A stretch of 56,434 bases of DNA, from the NCBI GenBank assembly GCA_014763885.1, contig JACXUO010000014.1, positions 1 through 56,434 of the forward strand, read 5' to 3'. Shown here in pieces: positions 34,512 to 42,733 of the stretch. The DNA comes from Campylobacterales bacterium. Its GTDB lineage: Bacteria; Campylobacterota; Campylobacteria; Campylobacterales; Sulfurovaceae. The stretch's first letter is position 1, and the number at the start of each line of letters is the position of its first letter. The notes below the pieces were generated by a model that saw only the letters and a list, made by a program, of their open reading frames with translations, was not told the origin of the DNA and ran no database searches. Position numbers and translations under genes: made by a program.

Positions 34512-35467
34512 TGGCAGAAAAATTAATTATCGCAACGCGTGCAAGCCAATTGGCACTTTGGCAGGCATATCATATCAAAGAGAGAGTAGAGAAAAGTTTT
34601 CCCGGCATTGAAGTGGAACTCAATGAGATCACTTCAAAAGGGGATAAGATACTTGACAGGCCTTTGGCACTGGTAGGCGGAAAAGGGCATTTTACCAAAG
34701 AGCTTGAGGATGAGATGCTTGCTGGACATGCGCACCTGGCTGTCCATTCGCTCAAGGACGTACCGACCTATATCCCTGAGGGGCTGGAGCTGGTTGCGAT
34801 CACAGAACGGCAGGATCAAAGCGATGTGTTTCTCTCCCACCGGTATGAATCCCTGGAGGCACTTCCCGTCGGCGCTGTGGTAGGTACCACAAGCCTGAGA
34901 AGACGTATGCAGATACTCCAAAAACGTCCGGACCTGAAGATCAAAGATCTGAGAGGTAATGTCAACACACGCCTGAGAAAGCTTGAAGAGGGGCAGTATG
35001 ATGCGATCATCCTTGCCTATATCGGTCTCTACAGGCTGGATCTTCTCAAAGATATTCCCTATGTCGAGAAACTGGATTTTATGATTCCTCCGATGGGGCA
35101 GGCTGCATTGGGTATCGAGATCGTAAGCAGCAACGAGAGAGTCAGGGAGATTGCCCTGAGCCTGAATGATGATGAGAGCTATCTCTGTACGAAGCTTGAA
35201 AGAGATTTTATCGCAAGGATCGGCGCAGGGTGCTCTGCTCCCGTAGCAGTCAATGCGACGATGGAGGGTGAAGAGATAACGATCAGGGCGATGCTCGGTT
35301 ATCCCGACGGAACAAATATTTTGGAAGCCTCCATGTCTACACAAGTCGAGTGTTGCGACAATCTCGGAGAAGCACTTGCACAGGCGATGATCGATGACGG
35401 TGCCATGGAGATCCTGGATAAAGCCGAAGCGTTGGCCTTCAAAGAAGAGATGCCTGAAAGGCTCTAA
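34511..35467 (+). CDS. hemC: porphobilinogen deaminase
   Basis: HemC joins four porphobilinogen units to hydroxymethylbilane in haem synthesis. The 318-residue protein reads IATRASQLALWQA at the start. It has KGHFTKELEDEML, then GTTSLRRRMQI for pyrrole binding. The cofactor cysteine is in GAGCSAPVAVN near residue 240. It is the last gene of the operon and is followed by a perfect 12-bp hairpin. Confidence 0.97.
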   Translation: MAEKLIIATRASQLALWQAYHIKERVEKSFPGIEVELNEITSKGDKILDRPLALVGGKGHFTKELEDEMLAGHAHLAVHSLKDVPTYIPEGLELVAITERQDQSDVFLSHRYESLEALPVGAVVGTTSLRRRMQILQKRPDLKIKDLRGNVNTRLRKLEEGQYDAIILAYIGLYRLDLLKDIPYVEKLDFMIPPMGQAALGIEIVSSNERVREIALSLNDDESYLCTKLERDFIARIGAGCSAPVAVNATMEGEEITIRAMLGYPDGTNILEASMSTQVECCDNLGEALAQAMIDDGAMEILDKAEALAFKEEMPERL

Positions 35468-35483
35468 TGCTTCTCTCAATATG

Positions 35484-35512
35484 CTTACAGTTATCCTGAT
35501 GATAACTGTAAG
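35484..35512 (+). terminator. perfect 12-bp hairpin after hemC
   Basis: CTTACAGTTATC pairs fully with GATAACTGTAAG around loop CTGAT, 17 bases after the hemC stop. There is no T run after it, so it may act as a Rho-linked stop or an RNA 3' end protector. Confidence 0.6.
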
Positions 35513-35738
35513 TGATAAAATATCACATTTCATTTCTCAATAACCCCCTGCCAAACATTTCAATCGATCTCTTTTAACTGGTTTCAATATAGACTCTGAA
35601 ACATCCGTTTACTTTATATTAAAAATGTTCCCCAAGTTTATTTAAAAATAAATATTTTAAAATCTATAGATTTAATAGACTTTATTAAAGTTATATTATT
35701 GTATTGTGATATTTAAATTTTTAATATAAGGGAAAACT
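35513..35738. other. very AT-rich upstream region of the lipoprotein gene
   Basis: This gap is much richer in A and T than the rest of the window and holds several TATATT or TTTAAT-like stretches that could serve as promoter or UP elements. The ribosome site AAGGGA is seen at the end. No gene is visible. Confidence 0.5.
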
Positions 35739-36431
35739 ATGAAATTTTTCAGGGACGGGACGATTGGTTTTTTGATCTTACTCATTTTAACCGGATGTAA
35801 TGGAAAGACATCCGGAAAGGTGACAGAAGAAGTCTTGGAACAGGATATGACTTGTGTAGAGGCAGCGCTTTCTGAAGGTAAGGAGGTTAGAGATACAGAT
35901 CTGGATAATGTGTATAACTGTGGAGATACCGACGATGACAATGACGGCATATCTGATGCAGATGAAATTGCTACAGGGACCGACCCGTTAGTTCCTGATC
36001 TATCGGATACTGATACCGATCACGACGGATTGACAAATGCAGAAGAGTCTGATGAAACCTCTGCAACGATTACGGATGAGAACGGTAATGGTATCTCTGA
36101 TGTTGGAGAAGCATTGGATCGTGATGAAGATAATGTTTCCGATAGCGAGGAAGTGGTTAACGGAACAGATCCCCTCAACCCTGATACGGATAATGACGGG
36201 AAGAGTGACGGTGCAGAGGGTGTTATGGATTCAGACGGTGACGGGAAGATCGATTCAATTGAATCGGCGATAAGTGACAGCGATGATGACGGTGTTCCTG
36301 ATGAGCTGGATGCAGCCAATGATGATCCGGACAATGACAGCGACGGGGACGGCCTGGGAAATGCCGATGAAACCATACATGGAACCGACCCGCTGAAAGC
36401 GGATACGGACAAGGATGGGGGGGGTGGTTGA
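35739..36431 (+). CDS. lipoprotein with thrombospondin type 3 (DxDxDG) repeats, 5' part
   Basis: The 230-residue reading frame starts with a lipoprotein signal (LILTGC near residue 26). Many calcium-binding repeats of the form D-x-D-x-D-G-x-x-D follow, as in thrombospondin type 3/OmpA-linked repeats (for example DTDDDNDGISDADE and DRDEDNVSDSEE). It is probably on the cell surface or outer membrane and structured by calcium. The frame ends at TGA just after a run of eight G bases at 36417-36424; with seven G bases it would continue into the frame at 36415-37032. So the product is either switched off by phase variation or broken. Confidence 0.8.
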   Translation: MKFFRDGTIGFLILLILTGCNGKTSGKVTEEVLEQDMTCVEAALSEGKEVRDTDLDNVYNCGDTDDDNDGISDADEIATGTDPLVPDLSDTDTDHDGLTNAEESDETSATITDENGNGISDVGEALDRDEDNVSDSEEVVNGTDPLNPDTDNDGKSDGAEGVMDSDGDGKIDSIESAISDSDDDGVPDELDAANDDPDNDSDGDGLGNADETIHGTDPLKADTDKDGGGG

Positions 36432-37032
36432 TGAACTGGATGCAGTAGATGATGATGCGGCCAACGATAGTGATAGTGATGGATATAGCAATAGCGATGA
36501 GACTGCAGCCGGAAGCGATCCTTTGGATGGCAGCAGTGTTCCTTCAGATATTGATGGAGATGGTATCACTGATGCGGCTGACTCGGATATCGACGGGGAC
36601 GGTCTAAGCAATAGCGAGGAGAGCAATACACATCATACAGATCCCGCCAACCCGGACAGTGACGGGGATGGCCTTTATGACGGAGAGGAAGTGAGTCATG
36701 GTACAGATCCTAATAACCCTGATAGTGATGGGGACAGACTTCATGACGGCGATGAATTAAGGATCGGAACGGATCCCCATGATCAGGATAGTGATGATGA
36801 CGGACTCGGTGACAACTATGAAGTCACTAGAGATATCGTGGCAGGAAATCTCTATATTACAGATCCGCTTGACACTGATACGGATGATGATGGTTACGGG
36901 GATCGTGCAGAAATAGAGGTAGGTACGGACCCAACAGATCCAAACAGCAGACCCTCTACTTATTGTGATGGGCCTTTTGCCTGGATGAATCCTATTTGCT
37001 GGTTCGTGGGATTCATGGAGATATTCCTGTGA
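36415..37032 (+). CDS. thrombospondin type 3 repeat lipoprotein, 3' part
   Basis: This frame continues the repeats of the preceding one without a break in pattern (VVDELDAVDDD, DGYSNSDE, GTDPNNPDSDGD and others) and ends in a short non-repeat tail, YCDGPFAWMNPICWFVGFMEIFL, with two cysteines and a hydrophobic end. The joined product would have about 431 residues. It has no ribosome site or start of its own, so it is translated only when the G tract restores the frame. Confidence 0.75.
   Translation: MGGVVDELDAVDDDAANDSDSDGYSNSDETAAGSDPLDGSSVPSDIDGDGITDAADSDIDGDGLSNSEESNTHHTDPANPDSDGDGLYDGEEVSHGTDPNNPDSDGDRLHDGDELRIGTDPHDQDSDDDGLGDNYEVTRDIVAGNLYITDPLDTDTDDDGYGDRAEIEVGTDPTDPNSRPSTYCDGPFAWMNPICWFVGFMEIFL
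36417..36424 (+). repeat. G8 tract inside the lipoprotein gene
   Basis: Eight consecutive G bases lie exactly at the frame break. G tracts of this kind act as on/off switches in surface genes of Campylobacter and Helicobacter. A sequencing error in the tract would give the same picture. Confidence 0.8.
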
Positions 37033-37041
37033 TCATTGAGC

Positions 37042-37068
37042 AAGAATCGCTGATATTTGGCGATTCTT
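37042..37068 (+). terminator. hairpin after the lipoprotein gene
   Basis: AAGAATCGC pairs perfectly with GCGATTCTT around a 9-base loop, 9 bases after the stop, followed by CTCCTG and not a T run. Confidence 0.55.
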
Positions 37069-37094
37069 CTCCTGTAAAATTCATCCGCTTTTGC

Positions 37095-37100
37095 TATAAT
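37095..37100 (+). promoter_or_regulatory. -10 box TATAAT for the ubiD-family gene
   Basis: TTTTGCTATAATC lies 41 bases before the ATG at 37142; an AGAAGG ribosome site lies in between. Confidence 0.5.
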
Positions 37101-37141
37101 CTTTCCAATCATACAGAGTTGATATATTTATAGTAAGAAGG

Positions 37142-38968
37142 ATGGATATGAAAGATGTGGTCGCCTGGCTGCAAGAGCATGGGAATTTGAAGATCATCGA
37201 TGCGCCTCTTGATGTAGAACTGGAGATACCGCATGTTGCCTATATCGAAGTAAAAAAGAAGGATTCGCGTCCTTTGCTTTTTACAAACCCTGTCAACAAA
37301 GCCAAGGGCATTACCTATGATATGCCTGTACTGATGAATATCTTTGCTAACAAAGAGATCACAGAGAAGATTTTCGGTAAACATCCCGATGAAGTAGCAG
37401 AAGGGATCGAGGAGCTGTTGAAGCTCAAGCCTCCAAAGGGGATTGCAGCAAAACTGAAGATGCTTCCCAAGCTCTTCCGTCTGAAGAATGTTTTCCCCAA
37501 ACGACTCAAAGGAAGGGGAGAGTGTCAGGAGGTGATCTATACAAAAGAGGAGGCCGACCTTGACAGGTTGCCCATACTGAAGACCTGGGAAGAGGATGGC
37601 GGTCCGTTCATCACGATGGGACAGGTCTATACCCAGAGCCTTGACGGACAGATGCAGAACCTCGGGATGTACAGGCTTCAGCAATACGACAAGAGGAGGC
37701 TGGGGATGCACTGGCAGATCCATAAAGACGCTTCCCATTTTTTTGACCAGTATCAACGGGCCGGGAAAAAAATGCCTGTGAGTGTCGCAGTCGGCGGTGA
37801 CCCGCTCTATATCTGGTGCGGACAGGCACCGATGCCCCACGGTATGTTCGAACTGCTGCTCTACGGATTTGTGCGTAACCAGAATGCGAGAGTAGTGAAG
37901 TCGATCACCAACGATATCTATATCCCCGAAGATGTCGATATCGTGATCGAAGGCTTCGTCGATCCGGAGAAGATGGAGATCGAGGGGCCGTTCGGTGACC
38001 ATACGGGCTACTACACGCTCAAGGAACTATTCCCTGTCCTGGAGGTGGAGACGATCACGATGAAGTCAAAGCCTGTCTTTGCCGCGACAGTGGTAGGGAA
38101 GCCCCCGCTTGAGGATAAATATATGGGGTGGGCTACCGAAAGGGTTTTTCTGCCGATGCTCAAACCGATGGCACCCGACCTGATCGATTACAATATGCCG
38201 GAAAACGGGGTTTTCCACAACCTGATACTCGCCAAGATGAAAACACTCTACAAAGGGCATGCGCAGCAGTTTATGCATGCGTTCTGGGGAGTGGGGCAGA
38301 TGAGCTTTGTCAAGCATGCGATCTTTGTAGGGGAGGATGCTCCCGAGCTGGAAGCATTTGAAGCTTTGACCGAGCATATTCTCAACAGGCTTGATCGCAG
38401 TAAGGTACTGATCACCCAGGGGGTCGTCGACCATCTGGACCACTCTTCGCCCGAACAGTTCGTCGGAGGCAAACTGGGGATCGATGCAACAGGCAGCGAA
38501 GTGGCCAAAGGTATCGCTGTACCGCTGAGCGACAGTGAACTCCTGGCAAAGATGCAGGAGATCGACAGCAATATCCTTGAACTCAAACAGTATATGACCC
38601 ATACCAAAAATCCTCTCTGCGTGATTACCGTAGAGAAGACAAAATCGGTATCGGATGACTGGGAGAAGTTTGACACCCTTAAAGATCATATCAAAGTACT
38701 GGCGGTTGTCGATAAAGCAAACAATGACATCCATAATCCCTATATGCTGATCTGGCGTGTGGTGAACAATATTGATGCGCAGAGAGATATCAGACTTTCT
38801 CCATTTATTGTCATTGACGGGACAAACAAGGGGATCATAGACGGATATGATAGAGAGTGGCCCGGAGACACCCACTGCACCAAAGAGGTGTTGGAGGGCC
38901 TGCAGGAGAAAGGTATCATTGATATCGATGAGGCCTTTATTAAAAAGTTTGGGTTATTACCCTTTTAA
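37142..38968 (+). CDS. UbiD-family decarboxylase
   Basis: UbiD enzymes remove carboxyl groups from unsaturated substrates with a prenylated flavin. The 608-residue protein contains the hallmark IEGPFGDHTGYYTLKE near residue 280 with the catalytic glutamate region, and GGDPLYIWCGQAPMPHG earlier. In Campylobacterota a UbiD-family enzyme is thought to serve the futalosine route to menaquinone; that assignment here is inference. The ATG at 37142 and another at 37148 are both possible starts. The gene stands alone behind its own -10 box. Confidence 0.92.
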   Translation: MDMKDVVAWLQEHGNLKIIDAPLDVELEIPHVAYIEVKKKDSRPLLFTNPVNKAKGITYDMPVLMNIFANKEITEKIFGKHPDEVAEGIEELLKLKPPKGIAAKLKMLPKLFRLKNVFPKRLKGRGECQEVIYTKEEADLDRLPILKTWEEDGGPFITMGQVYTQSLDGQMQNLGMYRLQQYDKRRLGMHWQIHKDASHFFDQYQRAGKKMPVSVAVGGDPLYIWCGQAPMPHGMFELLLYGFVRNQNARVVKSITNDIYIPEDVDIVIEGFVDPEKMEIEGPFGDHTGYYTLKELFPVLEVETITMKSKPVFAATVVGKPPLEDKYMGWATERVFLPMLKPMAPDLIDYNMPENGVFHNLILAKMKTLYKGHAQQFMHAFWGVGQMSFVKHAIFVGEDAPELEAFEALTEHILNRLDRSKVLITQGVVDHLDHSSPEQFVGGKLGIDATGSEVAKGIAVPLSDSELLAKMQEIDSNILELKQYMTHTKNPLCVITVEKTKSVSDDWEKFDTLKDHIKVLAVVDKANNDIHNPYMLIWRVVNNIDAQRDIRLSPFIVIDGTNKGIIDGYDREWPGDTHCTKEVLEGLQEKGIIDIDEAFIKKFGLLPF

Positions 38969-39041
38969 ATGGATTAAGAGTAAATTAAATTAATTGTGAT
39001 AAAATTATTTTGTTAATAAAAATTATCAATAAGGAAGTAAA

Positions 39042-39638
39042 ATGCTAGTAACTAAAAAAGCGCCTGACTTTACAGCAACAGCTGTGCTTGCAGATGGTTC
39101 GATCGTAGAGGATTTCAACCTTTATGAAAATCTTGGTGAAAAAGGTGCGGTACTCTTTTTCTACCCACTTGACTTTACCTTTGTATGTCCATCAGAGATC
39201 ATCGCATTCTCACACAGAGCAAAAGAGTTCAGAGAGAGAGGGATCAATGTCATCGGTTGTTCGATCGATTCCCAGTTCAGCCACTTTGCATGGAGAGAGA
39301 CTCCGGTAGAAAAAGGCGGGATCGGCAGAGTGGATATGCCGCTTGTAGCTGACCTTAACAAGCAGATCGCAAGAGACTACGATGTACTTCTTAACGAGTC
39401 CGTAGCGCTTAGAGGTTCTTTCCTTATTGATGCGGACGGTACAGTAAGACATGCTGTGATCAACGACCTGCCGCTTGGTAGAAACATCGATGAGATGATC
39501 AGAATGGTAGATGCAATGCTCTTTACAAACGAGCATGGTGAAGTATGTCCTGCTGGTTGGAACAAAGGTGATGAAGGTATGAAAGCTGACACTGCAGGTG
39601 TCGCAGAATATCTTGCAAAACACGAAAAAGATTTATAA
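39042..39638 (+). CDS. 2-Cys peroxiredoxin (AhpC/Tsa type)
   Basis: The 198-residue protein reduces peroxides. The peroxidatic cysteine is Cys49 in DFTFVCPSEI, the resolving cysteine lies in GEVCPAGWNKGD near residue 168, and the C-terminal YLAKHEKDL extension fits the typical 2-Cys class. The upstream region is AT-rich and contains TGATAAAAT-like promoter and inverted TGATAA...TTATCA half sites that could bind PerR or Fur, but no consensus box is certain. The Fur/PerR regulator gene lies next downstream. Confidence 0.93.
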   Translation: MLVTKKAPDFTATAVLADGSIVEDFNLYENLGEKGAVLFFYPLDFTFVCPSEIIAFSHRAKEFRERGINVIGCSIDSQFSHFAWRETPVEKGGIGRVDMPLVADLNKQIARDYDVLLNESVALRGSFLIDADGTVRHAVINDLPLGRNIDEMIRMVDAMLFTNEHGEVCPAGWNKGDEGMKADTAGVAEYLAKHEKDL

Positions 39639-39666
39639 TTTAAGCTCAGGCTCAGCTTTGCTGGGC

Positions 39667-39672
39667 TATAAT
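39667..39672 (+). promoter_or_regulatory. -10 box TATAAT between peroxiredoxin and perR-like gene
   Basis: GGGCTATAATACG gives a start near 39679. A GCTCAGC-TTT-GCTGGGC hairpin (39650-39666) abuts it on the left and may end the peroxiredoxin transcript. The transcript would contain the long hairpin at 39711-39788 before the regulator ATG at 39820. Confidence 0.5.
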
Positions 39673-39710
39673 ACGCCCATAACAAACGTTACTTTTACGT
39701 TACACAACGT

Positions 39711-39788
39711 GGAGGTAATGCTTTAGCTTCTTCTTCGGCACCCCTCTTCCCCTTTTTAGTCGGAGTAAGAAGCTAAACCATTGCCTCC
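39711..39788 (+). ncRNA. long structured leader or small RNA before the PerR/Fur gene
   Basis: Arms 39711-39732 and 39767-39788 pair over 22 positions with one mismatch and one G-U pair. The stem then goes on for 7 more pairs (39733-39739 with 39759-39765), needing two G-U pairs and a single bulged T at 39766. The 19-base loop is nearly all pyrimidine (ACCCCTCTTCCCCTTTTTA). G-U pairs on this strand point to function as RNA. It could be a regulator leader, a separate small RNA or a small inverted-repeat element. No known family was recognised. Confidence 0.5.
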
Positions 39789-39819
39789 CGTCTTCTATAT
39801 GCGCTTTGAAGGATACAAG

Positions 39820-40245
39820 ATGACAGATTATGTCACACTGCTCAAAGAGAGTGGACTCAAAGCAACTTTTCAACGTATAAACATCCTTGAGACAATCGAA
39901 AAATATGGACATATTACGATTGATACTATCTATGAAGAAGTTTCCAGGATCCATGCCTCACTATCATTAGCTACCGTTTACAAAAATATCCTGTTGATGG
40001 TCGAAAAAAATGTTCTGGTAGAAGTCCCCGTAGCAGGACAGAAGTCAAAATATGAGTTAAAAAAAGAGGATCATATCCACCTGATATGTACAGAGTGCGG
40101 AAAAGTGGAAGACAGACCGTTGATCCACAGTGTGGATACATTGATAGAAGATATGACCAAAGAGGAGAATTTTTCCTTAAGCAGCGAGCAGATCAACCTT
40201 TACGGTCTCTGCAGCAATTGCCAAAGAGGTCAGCAGGCAAGCTAG
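39820..40245 (+). CDS. Fur-family regulator, probably PerR
   Basis: The 141-residue protein has the winged-helix DNA-binding half (LKATFQRINILETIEKYGHITIDTIY, LSLATVYKNILLM) and the dimer/metal half with HIHLICTECGKVED and LCSNCQ, which give the two CxxC zinc sites. The position after a peroxiredoxin gene favours a peroxide-sensing PerR over an iron-sensing Fur. The ATG at 39820 with GAAGGAT is chosen; an in-frame extension to 39781 has no ribosome site. A long RNA hairpin precedes it. Confidence 0.9.
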   Translation: MTDYVTLLKESGLKATFQRINILETIEKYGHITIDTIYEEVSRIHASLSLATVYKNILLMVEKNVLVEVPVAGQKSKYELKKEDHIHLICTECGKVEDRPLIHSVDTLIEDMTKEENFSLSSEQINLYGLCSNCQRGQQAS

Positions 40246-40251
40246 ATTTAT

Positions 40252-40938
40252 CTAGCTTTTAAAGAGTGCGGAGCCTACCCTGACAAGGTTCGACCCGCAT
40301 CTGATCGCCAGTTCATAATCCCCGCTCATACCCATCGAACAGATGGTTGCTCCCTCTCTTTTTACTTTCTCATAAACCCCGTAGGTATCCTCGAAGCTTT
40401 TCTGTATCAACGCAGTATCTTCTGTATGTGCACCGATCGTCATGACCCCTTTGAGGTTGATGTTCGGGCAGCTCTCTCTGATCTGCTGGTAGATATCATA
40501 GGCCTGCTCGGTTGATACCCCTGACTTCGTCGCTTCTCCTGCCGCATTGATCTGAAGGAGAGCGCTCATTGTCTGTTTTTTTGCTTCCAGCTTTTTGTTG
40601 AGCTCTTCTGCCAGTTCGATGCTGTCGAGGGAGTGAAGCAGAAAGGGGCGGAGATCGATGAGCTTGTTGATCTTGTTTTTCTGCAAAGAGCCGATCATAT
40701 GCCACTGAAGAGGGAGTTCATCGAGTGCCTCCATACGCTGTGCCAACTGCTGTACCTGGTTTTCCCCAAAAGCCCTCTGTCCCAGTTCGTAGAGTGCCGC
40801 GATATTTTCGATCTCTGTATACTTCCCGACACCCACAAGCTGGACAATGTGGTGTTCGCTCACAGAGATACGCGCCTCTTCGATCTTCCATATCACTTCA
40901 TCAAGGTTTCTTCTTAGCTGTTCTTTATCGAGTATCAT
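40252..40938 (-). CDS. PLP homeostasis protein (YggS/PLPBP family)
   Basis: The 228-residue TIM-barrel protein binds pyridoxal phosphate without enzyme activity. It shows LVGVGKYTEIENI with the PLP lysine (the usual AVSK is changed to GVGK), FGENQVQQL, WHMIGSLQKNKIN and SMGMSGDYELAIRCGSNLVRVGSALF. It converges with the PerR gene, with 6 bases between stops. Upstream lies a 341-base gap with possible alternative RNA stems. Confidence 0.93.
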   Translation of the reverse strand: MILDKEQLRRNLDEVIWKIEEARISVSEHHIVQLVGVGKYTEIENIAALYELGQRAFGENQVQQLAQRMEALDELPLQWHMIGSLQKNKINKLIDLRPFLLHSLDSIELAEELNKKLEAKKQTMSALLQINAAGEATKSGVSTEQAYDIYQQIRESCPNINLKGVMTIGAHTEDTALIQKSFEDTYGVYEKVKREGATICSMGMSGDYELAIRCGSNLVRVGSALFKS

Positions 40939-41279
40939 ACTGCTTTCCTTCGCTATCCCATAAATATGTTTTTATCACTGTAGAAAAAAATAATTTTGGC
41001 AGGGATTTCTATTTTGACTTTATACAATGAATTTTAGCAGAAATCATACTAAAAGTGCCAATGTTGAGTATTTGTATGATCAGATGTATCAGCTTTTCTC
41101 GTTTGTAGTATAAACTCACTACTCAAGAAACTCTTCTCTCCAAGCTCCATCCTACAGGATGCATATATGGGGGGAGAGAAAAGAGGTGGTGGTACACCAA
41201 GAAGCCCAGCTCCGCAGGGAGGGTGCCTCTCTTAAAATTGAGGGGTATTTATGGGTATTGGCAGTGAGGAGCAGGTAGA
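40939..41279 (-). other. yggS leader / rseP trailer with alternative stems and heptamer repeats
   Basis: No gene is visible in this gap. CTCTTCTCTCC (41131-41141) can pair with GGAGAGAAAAGAG (41173-41185) around an inner hairpin CATCCT-AC-AGGATG (41148-41161). The same middle segment (AGAGGT, to 41186) can instead pair with GCCTCT at 41225-41230, so the two structures exclude each other. Three heptamer-like units (GCAGTGA, GGAGCAG, GTAGATT) lie at 41261-41281, against the rseP stop. Confidence 0.4.
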
Positions 41280-42359
41280 TTATCCGAATAATCTATTGAT
41301 ATCATTGTAGAGTCCAAGCAGCATCAGGGAGAGTAGAAGTCCCCAGCCGGTGACTGTCATATAGTACATGGCTGCTTCATTGGGTGCTTTCCCTCGTATC
41401 CATTCATAGAAATTGAAGATGATGTGCCCGCCATCGAGTGCCGGGATCGGCAGCAGGTTAAGCACACCGAGGTTCACCGAGATAAGCGCGGTGAACAAGA
41501 AGAGGGCAACGATGCCGACATTGCTTGCCTGGGCTGTGACATCGACAATGGTGAGTACGCCTCCCAATTTGTCCGCACCGATGGCACCGGTAACGAGCTT
41601 TTCTACACTCTGGAAGATCAGCATCGATGCATAGAGCGTCTCATTCCAGGCAAACTGGACTCCCTCAAACAGTGAAAAATGCAACTTCTCCTGATTGGGC
41701 AGCGGTCCTACTCCGATCAGTTTCCGTTCGATATCCTCGCCGAACTTGTTTTTCTGGGTTTGGATCAGAGGAGAGAAATGGAAGTTCATCAGCGCGCCAT
41801 CTCTCACAACTGTCAGTGCGAGTGTGTGGTTGGTGGTCTGTATCGCTTCACCCACATCTTCCCAGTCTTCGATCTTGATATGGTTGACCTGCACGATCGT
41901 ATCGTTGATATCGAGCCCTGCCTCTTTGGCCGGGGAATCGGGGGCAAAACTTCCGATGGTTGCGGGCATATACTTGGCATAGTTGAACACAGGGCTCAAG
42001 TGGGTCCCGATCTGCGATACGGCAAAGTAGAGAACAAACGCGGTGAGAAAGTTTGCGAAAGGTCCGGCAAGCAGGATCACGATACGCTGCAGAGGTGTTT
42101 TGGTCGTATAGCTGTCACTGTCATAGCTTACTTGTGTCGGATCACTGTCATCCTGGCCCTTCATTCTGACATATCCGCCCAGCGGTATTGCCGAAATACT
42201 CCAGACGGTATCGCCGATCTTTTTGCTCAGTACTCTTTTCCCGAAACCGATACTGAAGACTTCAACCTTGACGCCAAAAAAACGTGCAGCCGCAAAATGG
42301 CCCAGTTCATGAAAAAAGATGAGAACAGATAAAACGAGTAGTGCGATAATGATGCCCAT
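41280..42359 (-). CDS. rseP: site-2 intramembrane metalloprotease RseP
   Basis: RseP cleaves membrane-bound regulators such as anti-sigma factors. The 359-residue protein has HELGHFAAARFFG at residues 17-29 (zinc motif in the first helix) and GGYVRMKGQDD. A PDZ domain spans about 130-215 (PAKEAGLDINDTIVQVN). NLLPIPALDGGHI near 305 holds the third zinc ligand, and the last helix follows. No sigma/anti-sigma pair is seen nearby. Confidence 0.95.
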   Translation of the reverse strand: MGIIIALLVLSVLIFFHELGHFAAARFFGVKVEVFSIGFGKRVLSKKIGDTVWSISAIPLGGYVRMKGQDDSDPTQVSYDSDSYTTKTPLQRIVILLAGPFANFLTAFVLYFAVSQIGTHLSPVFNYAKYMPATIGSFAPDSPAKEAGLDINDTIVQVNHIKIEDWEDVGEAIQTTNHTLALTVVRDGALMNFHFSPLIQTQKNKFGEDIERKLIGVGPLPNQEKLHFSLFEGVQFAWNETLYASMLIFQSVEKLVTGAIGADKLGGVLTIVDVTAQASNVGIVALFLFTALISVNLGVLNLLPIPALDGGHIIFNFYEWIRGKAPNEAAMYYMTVTGWGLLLSLMLLGLYNDINRLFG

Positions 42360-42445
42360 AGTACTCCCAGTAGTGGTGAAACCCGAACGATGCCATAGGG
42401 TTGATATGGCGCATTATATCAAAAAGTAAACAAAGAGAACAACCG

Positions 42446-42513
42446 GAATAGGAACTTCCCCTGAAACCCTGACCTCCGTAAAGGTGACCCCCCCCGAGGG
42501 GTTATGCCTATTC
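42446..42513 (-). terminator. inverted repeat downstream of feoA
   Basis: GAATAGG (42446-42452) pairs with CCTATTC (42507-42513), with an inner CCCCT/AGGGG stem and a C8 run in the apex. It overlaps the feoA stop codon. It probably ends the feoBA transcript. Confidence 0.5.
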
Positions 42514-42732
42514 TTTTTCGACTTCTATTTTTTGGGCCTCTTCGGCTCTCAATGCTACGAGTGTGCCTTCGATCTCGATCTCCATCGTCTGTTTCGCCAG
42601 AGAACAGCCCCTGACTGTCAGGAGCTCGCCTTTGCAGACTCCCATTGATTTCAGACGGTCTTTGAGTGCCTGGGGGGCGTCTACCTTGATGATCGTTGCA
42701 CTTTGCCCCTTTTTGAGTTCGGTTAAAATCAT
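42508..42732 (-). CDS. feoA: ferrous iron transport protein FeoA
   Basis: The 74-residue protein is an SH3-like domain: LKKGQSATIIKV at the start, LKDRLKSMGVCKGELLTVRG in the middle, then VALRAEEAQKIEVEKE. FeoA helps FeoB in ferrous iron import. It starts one base after feoB, so feoB comes first in this operon, the reverse of the common order. Confidence 0.93.
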   Translation of the reverse strand: MILTELKKGQSATIIKVDAPQALKDRLKSMGVCKGELLTVRGCSLAKQTMEIEIEGTLVALRAEEAQKIEVEKE

Positions 42733-42733
42733 T

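Noticed and set aside
42488-42495. C8 tract near feoA as a phase-variation site
   Set aside because: It lies between genes within the loop of a terminator-like inverted repeat; no frame or promoter spacing depends on it.
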